Shown here: positions 18,198 through 26,903 of the stretch, in pieces
Layout of the letters: each line of letters opens with the position of its first letter
How positions within the stretch are numbered: the first letter of the stretch is position 1
Source of the DNA: Pseudovibrio axinellae
GTDB taxonomy: Bacteria; Pseudomonadota; Alphaproteobacteria; Rhizobiales; Stappiaceae
Direction of reading: 5' to 3'
Assembly: GCF_900110875.1 (NCBI RefSeq)
Contig: NZ_FOFM01000009.1
Coordinates: 1-64,000, forward strand
DNA: 64,000 nt
Translations under genes and position numbers: made by a program
The notes under the pieces: generated by a model
Databases searched by the model: none
What the model saw: the letters and a program-made list of their open reading frames with translations, nothing else
Told to the model about the DNA's origin: nothing

Positions 18198-19270
18198 TGA
18201 AAAAACTTCATCTCCTAGTAATCACGAGTGCCATCGCACCAGTTGGGTTTGGGAAAACCGGAGGTGCAGAAATCACGCTAAACTCTATGATAGAGGCCCT
18301 GGTAACCCTGGGTGGTTGTGAGGTTACTGTACTTGCACCAGAAGGATCGGTCGACAATCACCGCTGCGTTAAACTAGAAACAACGCAAGGTAATCTTCAG
18401 CCTTCCATGCAGAATAGTCAATACTTAGACGCAATGCAGGTAACGTGCAATGACATGACTTTGTCACTTATCTCCAGGGCTTTTGAAATACAGGACAAAT
18501 ACGATGCCATTATCAATATGTCCTACGATTTCTTTCCTATGTGGTGCAGTCGTTTCTTCAAAACCCCACTGCTCCACATCGTTTCAATGTGCAGCACAAC
18601 AGCGTACATGGATGCAATAATTTGCCAAATCTACAAAGAAAACCCTCAATCGCTTACGTTTCATACACTTGGCCAATCAGCTACCTATGGAATAAATGAT
18701 TTTATTGCTCCAATTTATGCAGGGTTCAATCACAAGAAATACAAATTCCATAAGAACCCAGATCAATGTTTGATATGGGCAGGGCGGATTTCTCCTGAGA
18801 AAGGTATCGAGGATGCACTGGAAGCCAGTCGTATCCTTTGCATGCCTATAAAAATTGTTGGGCTAGTTGAAGATGAAGATTACAAACTTAGTTTGCTACA
18901 CAAATTTCAGGATGTTTCAATTAGTTGGCTAGGCTATATGGATCACTGCGAATTCGTCCAGGAGATTGGCAATGCTCAAGCGATGATATCAACTCCTAAA
19001 TGGCGTGAGGCAATGGGGATCGTAAATATCGAAGCAAACCTAGCTGGTATACCTGTAATAACGTATGACAGCGGCGGGATCTCCGAAGTGGTCGTTTCGG
19101 GAGTCACAGGTTATGTGGCATCGAAAGAAACTCCCGCTAGTATTGCCGGATATTTTGAAAAGTCTGTTGCACTAAACAGACAAGAGATTCGCGATTTTGC
19201 AAAAAAACGGTTCTCAATTGAGGCATTCTACCAGCGCTTGTGCAAATGGATTAGCCATACAGTATCCTAA
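18197..19270 (+). CDS. GT4 glycosyltransferase, candidate pteridine glucosyltransferase
   Basis: GT-B enzyme of about 357 residues. The N-terminal GKTGGAEITLNSM loop, the NMSYDFFPMW segment and LLHIVSMCS resemble, from memory, the UDP-glucose:tetrahydrobiopterin glucosyltransferase of cyanobacteria. The donor half has WAGRISPEKGIEDALEA and the E-x7-E-type EAMGIVNIEANLAG. It overlaps the PTPS stop (TGATG), with GGGGGAG as ribosome site; a GTG three bases upstream is an alternative start. Context suggests that it glycosylates the pterin made by the two upstream enzymes. Confidence 0.75.
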   Translation: MKKLHLLVITSAIAPVGFGKTGGAEITLNSMIEALVTLGGCEVTVLAPEGSVDNHRCVKLETTQGNLQPSMQNSQYLDAMQVTCNDMTLSLISRAFEIQDKYDAIINMSYDFFPMWCSRFFKTPLLHIVSMCSTTAYMDAIICQIYKENPQSLTFHTLGQSATYGINDFIAPIYAGFNHKKYKFHKNPDQCLIWAGRISPEKGIEDALEASRILCMPIKIVGLVEDEDYKLSLLHKFQDVSISWLGYMDHCEFVQEIGNAQAMISTPKWREAMGIVNIEANLAGIPVITYDSGGISEVVVSGVTGYVASKETPASIAGYFEKSVALNRQEIRDFAKKRFSIEAFYQRLCKWISHTVS

Positions 19271-19282
19271 TTATTCTGTTCG

Positions 19283-20239
19283 TTAGAATGGTGTCATGAC
19301 CCACCACTCCCCACAGGAAGAGCGGTTTTCGGACAGAAGTAGCAATCGTTCGTCGTCACTAAAGTCCTTTAGCTCAGGCAATAAGTTTGTGAATCTGAAA
19401 TTCTGCCGATAAATCTTTTTGAGCTTCCAGTGCTTTATCACGAGTTTTTCAAATTCGTCGTACTTTTTACCAAGATCAATACCAACAGCATCGAAATCAG
19501 GATCATTTTTATCCATGACACTCCGAGTATGTATTTCAACGATTAGAGAGGCTGCTCCGAATTGGGCAATAAAATCCCTATCAATAAGCTCATACTCTCC
19601 TCCTTCTATATCGATAAGGAACAAAAAATGAGACGGGTCAATCTCAGCAGTTTCCCCAATGTGTCTCAGGGTGTCAGAGGTGGCGTCGCCGTGCAAAACG
19701 AACTGATTTTGTTTAACACTATTTAGCTCCATACCTTGAAGTAGGTTTTCACGTGCTCCCTCAGCCCGTTCATAGATGACAGCTCTCTCAAAGAGTTGAG
19801 AATATAATACACCTATCGCAAAATACCCATCTGCCGCCCCGATATTAACCAGCACCTTCTTGCCTGCCTTTGAAAAACCAACGAGTTCTTCTTGCACTTC
19901 CTTTTCATAGCTTCCTAAAATTTTCGATGTAAGATCAGTTCCACCCCAGTACTGCTTGCGCAACAATCGCAATCCTGAAAACGGACCTTGCAATACTCTA
20001 TAATTAGAGCGTTCGCCCAATAAGTTAAGCAGTTTCAACTTTATGCGTCCAAGTTCTTCTTGCTCTGTTGGTTTCAACATTAGGTACCTCTTTGAGCTAC
20101 TCAAATTAAGGGTGCTATCAACTGCTTCTGTCGTAGACTTCGCAGCAATGCAGAATACTCCTGTCATCTGTGCAAATTTTTCGTAACCGTCCGGTGACCC
20201 GGCCTGTTCTTTCGGTTCGTCTTCTGACCTGCTGCCCAT
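19283..20239 (-). CDS. FkbM-like SAM-dependent methyltransferase
   Basis: About 318 residues. The class I methyltransferase core starts near residue 115 with KVLVNIGAADGYFAIG, then VIYERAEGARENL and the FLIDIEGGEYEL segment typical of FkbM-type enzymes. The upstream 100 residues are polar and unrecognised. I chose the ATG at 20239 because GGAGGA lies five bases before it; the ATG at 20251 would place that Shine-Dalgarno inside the gene. It converges on the glycosyltransferase gene with a 12-base gap, so methylation of the same product is possible but unproven. Confidence 0.68.
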   Translation of the reverse strand: MGSRSEDEPKEQAGSPDGYEKFAQMTGVFCIAAKSTTEAVDSTLNLSSSKRYLMLKPTEQEELGRIKLKLLNLLGERSNYRVLQGPFSGLRLLRKQYWGGTDLTSKILGSYEKEVQEELVGFSKAGKKVLVNIGAADGYFAIGVLYSQLFERAVIYERAEGARENLLQGMELNSVKQNQFVLHGDATSDTLRHIGETAEIDPSHFLFLIDIEGGEYELIDRDFIAQFGAASLIVEIHTRSVMDKNDPDFDAVGIDLGKKYDEFEKLVIKHWKLKKIYRQNFRFTNLLPELKDFSDDERLLLLSENRSSCGEWWVMTPF

Positions 20240-20287
20240 AGTTTCCTCCATTTTATGATAGGATTCTACCTAACATTGAGGTGGGAT

Positions 20288-20436
20288 ATAAAGCGTTCGT
20301 GTTTTACGGAGGAGCAGATCATCCGCATGATCCAGGAACTAAAAAGTGGCGTTCCAACAGCAGAAGTTTGTCGCAGGCATGGTATCAGTACAGCGTCGTT
20401 GTACAAGTACAAGGCAAAGTATGGCGGCATGGATGC
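20288..20436 (+). pseudogene. IS3-family orfA 5' fragment
   Basis: The frame reads KRSCFTEEQIIRMIQELKSG, then PTAEVCRRHGIS and YKYKAKYGGMDA, the start of an IS3 (IS407-like) OrfA. The expected ATG is ATA (20288). It stops exactly where the IS5-type left end begins, so IS5 inserted into it and the rest was later lost. Confidence 0.65.
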
Positions 20437-21215
20437 GCCTTGTTGCATATATCGGCCTTTTAGGTATCCTGCGCTCATATTTTTCCTGTTTGAAGCCCTT
20501 CCTTATGCCGTTTAAGTACAATGTTGATCGTCGTCACAAGTTTAACAAAGCTGAATACAAGGTGACGAACTGGGCTCTATATAATGAGAGCTTGCGGCGG
20601 CGTGGTGATATTGCCATCTGGGTAGACGCCAGCATTGCTAACGGCTGGTTCGCTCCTGCGGGCAAGCACCGCGGGCGACCCTGCATATTTTCAGAACTCG
20701 CCATTGAAACCTGTTTGATTGCTCGTTCTGTTTTCGGGCTTGCTCTGCGCCAGGCACAGGGATTTATGCGTTCTATATTCACCTTCATGGGTCTGCTTTT
20801 ACCGGTTCCTGATTGTTCCACCCTGTCCCGCACAGCTGGAGGATTAAAGCTTTCACCTGCTAAGTCAAAAGGCCAGCGTGCCCCTGCAGCCCTTGTAATT
20901 GACAGCACGGGTTTGAAGGTGTTTGGGGCTGGTGAATGGCAGGAGACGAAGTATGGAGTTAAGAGAAAGCGCAGAAAATGGCGCAAACTCCACCTTGGTC
21001 TCGATCTTGATACTGGTGAGATCCTTTGTTCTGAGCTGACGGAAGACAATGTTAGCGACCCAACTGTTGTGTCTGATCTGTTGGACCAGGTTGAAGGATC
21101 TGTTGCCACGTTTCTCGGTGATGGAGCCTATGACGGCGAACCAACAAGGCGAGAGATAGCCAACCGATATGACGGGGTCGAGATTGTCGTTCCACCGTCC
21201 AGATCCAGCGCGGCT
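20436..21215 (+). mobile_element. IS5-family insertion sequence, right end deleted
   Basis: The left end GCGCCTTGTTGCATATATCGG resembles the GGCTTTGTTGC terminal repeats of the IS903/IS5 group. The transposase runs to about 21210 and then loses similarity, and no right inverted repeat is seen before the next gene. Confidence 0.6.
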
Positions 21216-21263
21216 GTTGGTTGCCTGGAAACCGCATGCTGGCAAGGCTTATGCGGTGCTTAG
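20505..21263 (+). pseudogene. IS5-family transposase, C-terminally truncated
   Basis: The ATG at 20505 starts MPFKYNVDRRHKFNKAEYKV, the usual IS5 N-terminus. The DDE core is visible: LVIDSTGLKVFG (first Asp) and FLGDGAYDGEPTR (second Asp). After IVVPPSRSS the frame turns into unrelated residues, and the last catalytic Glu region is missing, so the enzyme is dead. The frame overlaps the end of the minus-strand hydrolase gene by 15 bases. Confidence 0.7.
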
Positions 21264-22067
21264 CGTGGCGGAGTGAGTTGCGTTGGTGTGATTTTCATTT
21301 ATTTTAGAGGGTACACTCCGGTCTAAGAAGTCGAGCAGGAGACGGTGGTGCTTGTTTTCTCCCTCGCTTCCAGGGATATGACCCTCTCCTGCATAGTAAT
21401 GGGCCTCTACTGGGAGTTGGTTTGCCACCCGGCGGTGCTCCAAGCGGCGTGTCATTTCTGGAGACCAGGTTGCATCTTGCAAGCCTACGGCCAAAAATAG
21501 TGGACCTGGATAATGCTCGATCGGTATTGGAGTGGTTGGTAGCAGGCTGTCGCTTTCACCGTTCCAGCACCACGCCCGGCGCTTAGCATCCCATGCCTGC
21601 CAACCGGGGTCTCCCGGGTCTCGATAGCGCTTTGCATCGAAGGCACCACATACCACATCGGGCGGGGTCAGGCAGGCAACCGCCTCTGGTAGTGCTTCCA
21701 TGCCTTCTTGCGCCATCAAAGACGCGACAAGTAACGCGTGCTCAGCACCGCGAGAAACGCCGTAGAGCACTACACGGCCATCACACGCATCGAAATTGCG
21801 AAGGGCTTGTATTGCCTCAACCGTGCGCATCAGCTCGACATTTTCTATCGAGCCCGCATTCCACGCATTGCCATCAACAGAGTATCCATGTGGGTAGGCC
21901 AAAAAACCAGAGGCCGCCAATATAGCTGCATTTCGGTGAGACCAGCCTGACATCCCGCCCTCCGAACCGTGCAAAATCAGCACCGCTGGCAAGGGAGCCT
22001 CTGCAGGCGGCCCATACGTGGTGCCCCACTCTGGCAAGAGACGGCGTACAATACCGAGTGACGACAT
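21249..22067 (-). CDS. Alpha/beta hydrolase (BAAT/dienelactone hydrolase-like)
   Basis: The 272-residue alpha/beta hydrolase has an oxyanion HGSEGG loop near residue 33, nucleophile elbow GVSRGAE (G-x-S-x-G), a likely Asp in GLQDATWSP and His in GEGHIPG. This layout fits the C-terminal domain of acyl-CoA thioester hydrolases (BAAT_C) and dienelactone hydrolases. No signal peptide, so it is cytoplasmic. Its last 25 residues are polar and border the truncated IS5 element, so the C-terminus may have been altered by that event. Substrate unknown. Confidence 0.75.
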   Translation of the reverse strand: MSSLGIVRRLLPEWGTTYGPPAEAPLPAVLILHGSEGGMSGWSHRNAAILAASGFLAYPHGYSVDGNAWNAGSIENVELMRTVEAIQALRNFDACDGRVVLYGVSRGAEHALLVASLMAQEGMEALPEAVACLTPPDVVCGAFDAKRYRDPGDPGWQAWDAKRRAWCWNGESDSLLPTTPIPIEHYPGPLFLAVGLQDATWSPEMTRRLEHRRVANQLPVEAHYYAGEGHIPGSEGENKHHRLLLDFLDRSVPSKINENHTNATHSATLSTA

Positions 22068-22244
22068 GCTAAGTTCTCCCTACTTGCAAAAAACAACCTT
22101 TAAGTGAGACTGACACGGTTTCAACCAAGCCGCAAGCTGGGGTTCCGCCGATAACGACAAGGCACTGGAAGCGATAAGATGTAACCGGATCGCACAACAA
22201 CTCGAAAAGCTAAGTACCAACTCACGTCGCAACGAGGCCTGTCA

Positions 22245-23216
22245 CTAATAGCTTATTTCAGTCTGGTCATCTGTTTCAATTGAGCTGCTGGGAATGAACT
22301 CGTCAAATGCAGTCCAGAACTGCTTTCTGAATAGGTCTGACTCCATCAAAAGCTCGTGCCTGGCATCCTTAATCTGCAGGTATTTCAATGCAGAGCTTCT
22401 TTGACACAGCTCTTCAGATGCCTTTGAAGAGACAATTTCTTCTGCGCCCGCAGTGATGATGAGCGATGGAATTGAGTATTGCCGAGCGAAGTGTGGCTGC
22501 TTGAAAATTTTGATAGAGTCTGCGGCGGCCTGAAACCAGCCAACTGTTGGTGCGGACAGCCCCAGTCCTGGGTTTTGTTCGATGATTTCCCGCATTCGGG
22601 TAAAGCGTTTTGGGCAGCTTGTAAGAATGTTTCCCTCAAATGGACCGTGAAGATCAGGCCCACCGCCTGGGATGTATGACTTGCTCAAGCCGCACATTAT
22701 CAAAAAGCGCGAAAGAATCTTGCTTGCAGCGAGCAGCGGAAATGGCATGGAGAATTCCACTAGTGGAGAAGACATCACAATACGGTCAACTCTTGTCTTG
22801 AGGTGCTCGTGGGCTAAAAGAGAGATAGCACCGCCAGTAGAATGAGAGAGGATGTAATGGGGCCCGGGAAAGTTTGTGAGCGCGACTTCATCAAGAATGC
22901 AGTTCAAATCCTGTACAAAGTCACCAAAGCTTTCAACGTGTCCTTTCATAGGGTCTTCAAGGAGGCGGCCCGAGCCACCCTGACCGCGCAGATCATAAGC
23001 AACCACATTAAAGCCACGAGCTCTAAGTTCTTCTATAACCTCAAAGTATTTTTCGATATATTCATCAAAGCCTTGGATAATAGTTACGGTCCCGCTCACG
23101 GTTTTAGTCGCAGCTGCCCAATTGGCCCATCGCAATTTCATACCATCAGATACCGATAGGAAACCGAGAATAGCGCCGGGCGGTATAGGATTGCCCGGAG
23201 TTTCAGTTAAACTCAT
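22245..23216 (-). CDS. Alpha/beta hydrolase (serine aminopeptidase S33/monoacylglycerol lipase-like)
   Basis: About 323 residues. Features are IIQGFDEYIEKY near the start, YDLRGQGGSGR, the nucleophile elbow ILSHSTGG (S-H-S-T-G) and a C-terminal His in KDARHELLMESD, as in PldB-like lysophospholipases and monoacylglycerol lipases. The usual Asp position appears as AGAEEIVS. I take the ATG at 23216, since AAGGGG lies six bases upstream; an in-frame ATG at 23234 is the longer alternative. It probably cleaves lipid esters in the cytoplasm. Confidence 0.75.
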   Translation of the reverse strand: MSLTETPGNPIPPGAILGFLSVSDGMKLRWANWAAATKTVSGTVTIIQGFDEYIEKYFEVIEELRARGFNVVAYDLRGQGGSGRLLEDPMKGHVESFGDFVQDLNCILDEVALTNFPGPHYILSHSTGGAISLLAHEHLKTRVDRIVMSSPLVEFSMPFPLLAASKILSRFLIMCGLSKSYIPGGGPDLHGPFEGNILTSCPKRFTRMREIIEQNPGLGLSAPTVGWFQAAADSIKIFKQPHFARQYSIPSLIITAGAEEIVSSKASEELCQRSSALKYLQIKDARHELLMESDLFRKQFWTAFDEFIPSSSIETDDQTEISY

Positions 23217-23234
23217 AAAAAACCCCTTCATCAC

Positions 23235-23545
23235 ATCAAGTTCTGCAGTATTTCGGGAAACCCCACAATAAAACCGGCGATAATCAACGTACTCTATAGG
23301 TATAAGCTACTATACCATGCGGGTGGTGCAAGGGTAATTATGATTGACTGCCACCTCAGTATTCCCTCAGGCTTACGATGGCGAGGGTTCAAAGTTGCAG
23401 CAGGGCCAGGTTAAGCCCCACAGTATGTAAGGCAATCGTGAGGGGAGCTTTGATACTGCTCTGCCTGAACAGCATCACCACCAGATAGAAACGCCTGTAA
23501 TCAGCTTGGGTGAAGCGCTGCGGTGAGCCTTGCGGGTGGCCTGTT
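23235..23545. other. Spacer between hydrolase and RES-Xre operon
   Basis: No supported gene. A 42-codon minus-strand stretch ending at about 23391 reads somewhat protein-like (RFTQADYRRFYLVVMLF) but has no family that I recognise; it may be a gene remnant. Confidence 0.4.
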
Positions 23546-24274
23546 CTATTGTGTGATTTCGAAGACTTCACCAGTGCTGAGGTTTTTTATCATATCTATG
23601 ACAGAGCCACTCCAGTGGTAGCTAAAATGGCGGGCTTGTTGAGGGGTAACGATTGTATCTGGATAGAACGCTGCGATACATTGACCGCCTGCGTCACGCA
23701 CGCTTGGGTAAAGAACACCTTCCCCGCCCTTACTGCGCAGAGCGCGGGCGAAACTTTGAGATGCGCTGTAATCGTCTGGTGCATGAAGGGCTTCAAAGCG
23801 TGCATCAGTGACATCTGCGAGTTCAGCATCGACACTGCCCACAAGCTCGCGCATCTGAGAGATCCAGCCTGGAGCTTCATCGGTTGCAGCATAAAAAATA
23901 CCGTTGTGATGAATAGTCTCAAACAGGGCTGTCTCAAATCTACTGGCGGCATAAAACGCGCCAAATGAGCCGTCATGAAATCGTCCAGCACGATCCGGTG
24001 AGGCATGCGTAAATGGGGCCATAAGATAAGACGCCCCTGCCCCGCTCACCCGGCGTTCCACCGGAACAAGATCCAAATTTCCAATGGTTGCAGCAAGGCG
24101 CGGATTGGTTCGGCTCTCAGCTGCCGCAAGCAACTCCCAGTCTGCCGGGTCTGCTATGTCTTCGAAGAGATCAATAGGGGGATAAGCCGAGTTTACCATG
24201 CGATAATATTGAGGCCAGCGAACTTGAATAATCGGTGCATCGAAGGGGCTTTCAACCAATGTTAATGTACTCAC
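23546..24274 (-). CDS. RES-domain toxin (type II toxin-antitoxin)
   Basis: 242 residues of the RES family, named for conserved Arg, Glu and Ser. The Arg region is AGRFHDGSFGAFYAASRFE, the Glu lies in ETALFETIHH and the Ser in LYPSVRDAGG. RES toxins stop growth by degrading NAD+. The gene overlaps the Xre-type antitoxin gene by 4 bases (ATGA), with the antitoxin first, as is normal for RES-Xre pairs. All key regions are present, so the toxin looks intact. Confidence 0.9.
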   Translation of the reverse strand: MSTLTLVESPFDAPIIQVRWPQYYRMVNSAYPPIDLFEDIADPADWELLAAAESRTNPRLAATIGNLDLVPVERRVSGAGASYLMAPFTHASPDRAGRFHDGSFGAFYAASRFETALFETIHHNGIFYAATDEAPGWISQMRELVGSVDAELADVTDARFEALHAPDDYSASQSFARALRSKGGEGVLYPSVRDAGGQCIAAFYPDTIVTPQQARHFSYHWSGSVIDMIKNLSTGEVFEITQ

Positions 24275-24684
24275 CAGCTGCCCCGCTGCGCATCAAGGTA
24301 ACGACGCACACGCATCAGGTCCGTCAATTGGCCATGCAACATGATCTGGAGCGCGGTCTCTCCCCCAAAATCCTTATTGGGGCGTTTGATCCAGCCGTAT
24401 CCACGGTTCGCGTCAGTAAATAAAAGGCGCAGAGCTTTATGTACGCCAAGGAGGTTAGAAAGCCGCGCAGCAAGGTCTACGCTCACCCGACCATATTGCT
24501 TCACCTTCCAACGTTGATAGGTGCGCGTTGCGATATCGCCCAGCAACGTACTCGCCTGCTCGTCGGTCAGTTGCCAACGGTCAAAAAGATTAATCACTGC
24601 CCTTTGCATAGCTTGAACCTCTGCCTCAGTGAAGGTTGGCCCCTCAGGTGCATTGGGTTGTTCTATTTTGCGAAGGATAGGCAT
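24271..24684 (-). CDS. Xre/MbcA/ParS-type antitoxin for RES toxin
   Basis: About 137 residues. The N-terminal half carries a helix-turn-helix (LTDEQASTLLGDIATRTYQRW) and the C-terminal half the MbcA/ParS/Xre toxin-binding domain (LFTDANRGYGWIKRP and GQLTDLMRVRRYLDAQRG). It neutralises the RES toxin and probably represses its own promoter. I chose the ATG at 24684 because AGGAGA lies before it; a longer frame to 24750 would run through the promoter and operator listed next. Confidence 0.9.
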   Translation of the reverse strand: MPILRKIEQPNAPEGPTFTEAEVQAMQRAVINLFDRWQLTDEQASTLLGDIATRTYQRWKVKQYGRVSVDLAARLSNLLGVHKALRLLFTDANRGYGWIKRPNKDFGGETALQIMLHGQLTDLMRVRRYLDAQRGSW

Positions 24685-24717
24685 GACATCTCCTGCAGCT
24701 TGGCGCAGATAGCGAAC

Positions 24718-24757
24718 GACATATGTCATAATATATAAATTATTCGCCAAATGTCAA
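24718..24757 (-). promoter_or_regulatory. Promoter and palindromic operator of the RES-Xre operon
   Basis: On the minus strand, TTGACA (24752-24757) and TATTAT (24728-24733) are spaced by 18 bases, a strong sigma70-type promoter. The perfect palindrome GACATATGTC (24718-24727) lies just past the -10 box at the expected transcription start. It is well placed for the antitoxin to block transcription. Confidence 0.65.
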
Positions 24758-24919
24758 GAATTACGGTGTAAAGGGGCAAAAAGCTACATTTCAACGCTTG
24801 ATTGGCGACTTCCGCGCAAACCAGCGCACATAGCAACGCAAATGCTTCTCGCATGGTGCTTGGCTACGACATATTGTTTGAGACAGGTATGACTTATGCC
24901 CAGTGTTGGGTGCACACAA

Positions 24920-24956
24920 AAAAACCGGCACAGAGAATAACTCCGCGCCGGTTTTT
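24920..24956 (-). terminator. Rho-independent terminator after the PfpI gene
   Basis: AAAAACCGGC and GCCGGTTTTT form a 10-bp stem with a 17-base loop, followed on the minus strand by a run of T. It lies 20 bases past the stop at 24977. Confidence 0.8.
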
Positions 24957-24976
24957 GAGCATTTATCTAGCTGAGC

Positions 24977-25654
24977 TTAACGCAGTTGCGCCAAAATTGC
25001 TTTTGCAGCGGCTTCAGAAGACGCTGGATTCTGACCTGAGATCAAGTTTTCATCTTCTAAAACAAATGAGGCCCAGTCTGGACCTTTTTGATAGATAGCG
25101 CCCTTTTCTTGCAGGGCATCTTCCACCAGCAGCGGCACAACATCGGTCAGCTGCACAGCATCTTCTTCGCTATTGGTGAAGCCAGTGACGTTTTTGCTTT
25201 TGACGAGAGGGGACCCGTCAGCTGCTTTGGTGTTGACCAGCGCCGCGGAGGCATGGCAGACAACACCGACTGGTTTTCCAGCAAAATACATTTTTTCAAT
25301 CAGTGAGATAGAGTTTGTGTTGTCTACCAGATCCCAAAGCGGGCCATGGCCGCCTGGGTAGAAAACAGCGTCAAACTCGTCAGCTGAAACTGTGTCCAGC
25401 TTGACTGTGTTTGCCAAAGCTACATTTGCAGCCTCATCCGCTTTAAAGCGATCAGTTGCTGCGGTCTGGAAATCTGGCAAGTCACTACTTGGGTCCAGCG
25501 GAGGCTGACCGCCAGCTGGGGATGCAAGTGTGATTGTTGCACCAGCATCCTTAAACACGTAGTAAGGCGCTGCAAACTCTTCCAGCCAAAAGCCGGTTTT
25601 CTTGCCTGTGTTACCAAGCTTATCGTGGGATGTAAGAACCATTAGCACGTTCAT
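24977..25654 (-). CDS. DJ-1/PfpI family protein (Hsp31-like)
   Basis: 225 residues of the type 1 glutamine amidotransferase fold. The nucleophile elbow GVVCHASAAL holds the catalytic Cys near residue 136, preceded by YPGGHGPLWDL; an acidic residue in GFWLEEFAAP is the likely partner. This pattern is that of Hsp31-like glyoxalase III/chaperone proteins, which detoxify methylglyoxal. It is last in the block with a reductase and a NemR-type repressor, in line with defence against reactive electrophiles. Confidence 0.85.
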   Translation of the reverse strand: MNVLMVLTSHDKLGNTGKKTGFWLEEFAAPYYVFKDAGATITLASPAGGQPPLDPSSDLPDFQTAATDRFKADEAANVALANTVKLDTVSADEFDAVFYPGGHGPLWDLVDNTNSISLIEKMYFAGKPVGVVCHASAALVNTKAADGSPLVKSKNVTGFTNSEEDAVQLTDVVPLLVEDALQEKGAIYQKGPDWASFVLEDENLISGQNPASSEAAAKAILAQLR

Positions 25655-25688
25655 AGTGATCTACCTTTCAGCGGGCATAGGGGGAATA

Positions 25689-25714
25689 GGCACCAGTTGC
25701 GGAGTACTGGTGCC
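25689..25714. terminator. Hairpin between the reductase and PfpI genes
   Basis: A perfect 9-bp inverted repeat GGCACCAGT/ACTGGTGCC has an 8-base loop. T residues follow only on the plus strand, so for the minus-strand genes it is more likely a processing or attenuation structure than a full terminator. Confidence 0.45.
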
Positions 25715-25749
25715 TTTGTTGTTATTGTTATTCTCGTCTCGCTTAGAGA

Positions 25750-26781
25750 CTATTCACCAATCTTGACCACAAGCTTGCCGAAGTTTTTACCTTCCAGCAG
25801 GCCGATGAAGGCTTCCGGTGCGTTTTCAAGACCGTCAACCATTTGTTCGCGGTACTTCATCTTGCCTTCCGAAATCCACTTTTGCATATCAGCAACAAAT
25901 TTTGGATACAGGTTCGGGAAGCTATCAAAAATGATGAAGCCTTGCATACGGATCTTCTTGACCAAAAGTGTTCCCATGAGCATTCCCATGCGGTCGGGGC
26001 CTTCTGGCAAGCTGGTTGCATTGTATTGGGAAATGAGGCCACACAGTGGAATACGCGCATTGGCATTGAGCAATGGCATCACTGCATCAAACACTGCGCC
26101 GCCAACGTTTTCAAAATAAACGTCGATTCCGTCCGGACAAGCGTCTTTCAGGTCCTGCGCAAAGGTTGGAGAATTGCGGTCAAGACAGACGTCAAACCCA
26201 AGGTTTTCAACTGCGTGCTTACACTTTTCTTCGCCACCAGCGATGCCAACAACACGGCAACCTTTGATTTTACCAATCTGGCCTACAGTCGCGCCAACTG
26301 GCCCTGATGCAGCTGCAACTGCGATCGTCTCGCCTTCCTTCGGCTCACCGATTTCCAAAAGACCAGCATAAGCGGTAAAGCCCGGCATTCCCAAGATACC
26401 AAGACCCCAGGATGGCATAGCTGGCTCTTTACCAAGGTTGAACACCATTTCACCATTGGAAACGGAATAGTCCTGCCAACCGCCCATATTGACAACCCAG
26501 TCACCTTCACTGAAGCCTTTAAGGTTAGACTTCATGACAACTGAAACGGTACCGCCGACCATAGCATCACCGATCTGAACAGGATCTGCATATGATTTTG
26601 CATCACTCATACGGCCGCGCATATACGGGTCCAGTGAAAGGTAGACCGTACGCAGCAGCATTTCACCTTCGCCAGCTACCGGAATTTTAGCTTCTGCGAC
26701 GCGAAAGTTTTTGGGAGCCGGAGCACCGACAGGACGTTCCGCCAACACAATTTGGCGATTTATTTCAGTATTTTGAGACAT
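25750..26781 (-). CDS. NADP-dependent MDR oxidoreductase (CurA/alkenal reductase-like)
   Basis: 343 residues of the zinc-independent medium-chain reductase family. The N-terminus has LSLDPYMRGRM and the cofactor-binding domain has AAASGPVGATVGQIGKIKG followed by GIAGGEEKC, as in E. coli CurA and 2-alkenal reductases. No catalytic zinc cysteines are evident. It likely reduces carbon-carbon double bonds of unsaturated aldehydes and ketones. GAGGAA precedes the ATG. The nemR-type gene lies 122 bases upstream on the same strand. Confidence 0.85.
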   Translation of the reverse strand: MSQNTEINRQIVLAERPVGAPAPKNFRVAEAKIPVAGEGEMLLRTVYLSLDPYMRGRMSDAKSYADPVQIGDAMVGGTVSVVMKSNLKGFSEGDWVVNMGGWQDYSVSNGEMVFNLGKEPAMPSWGLGILGMPGFTAYAGLLEIGEPKEGETIAVAAASGPVGATVGQIGKIKGCRVVGIAGGEEKCKHAVENLGFDVCLDRNSPTFAQDLKDACPDGIDVYFENVGGAVFDAVMPLLNANARIPLCGLISQYNATSLPEGPDRMGMLMGTLLVKKIRMQGFIIFDSFPNLYPKFVADMQKWISEGKMKYREQMVDGLENAPEAFIGLLEGKNFGKLVVKIGE

Positions 26782-26903
26782 TTTAAATTCCTCTAATTAG
26801 GTCAGTAAAAGTTGGTTTATGACGTTTTATGAATTTAGTTCAGTGATGGTCCGCAGTCTTGCACATTCGCTTAGGCTACAGGAGTCGAGCACAGAGGTAG
26901 GCA

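Noticed and set aside
20534-21109. 191-codon minus-strand open frame
   Set aside because: Antisense of the IS5 transposase.
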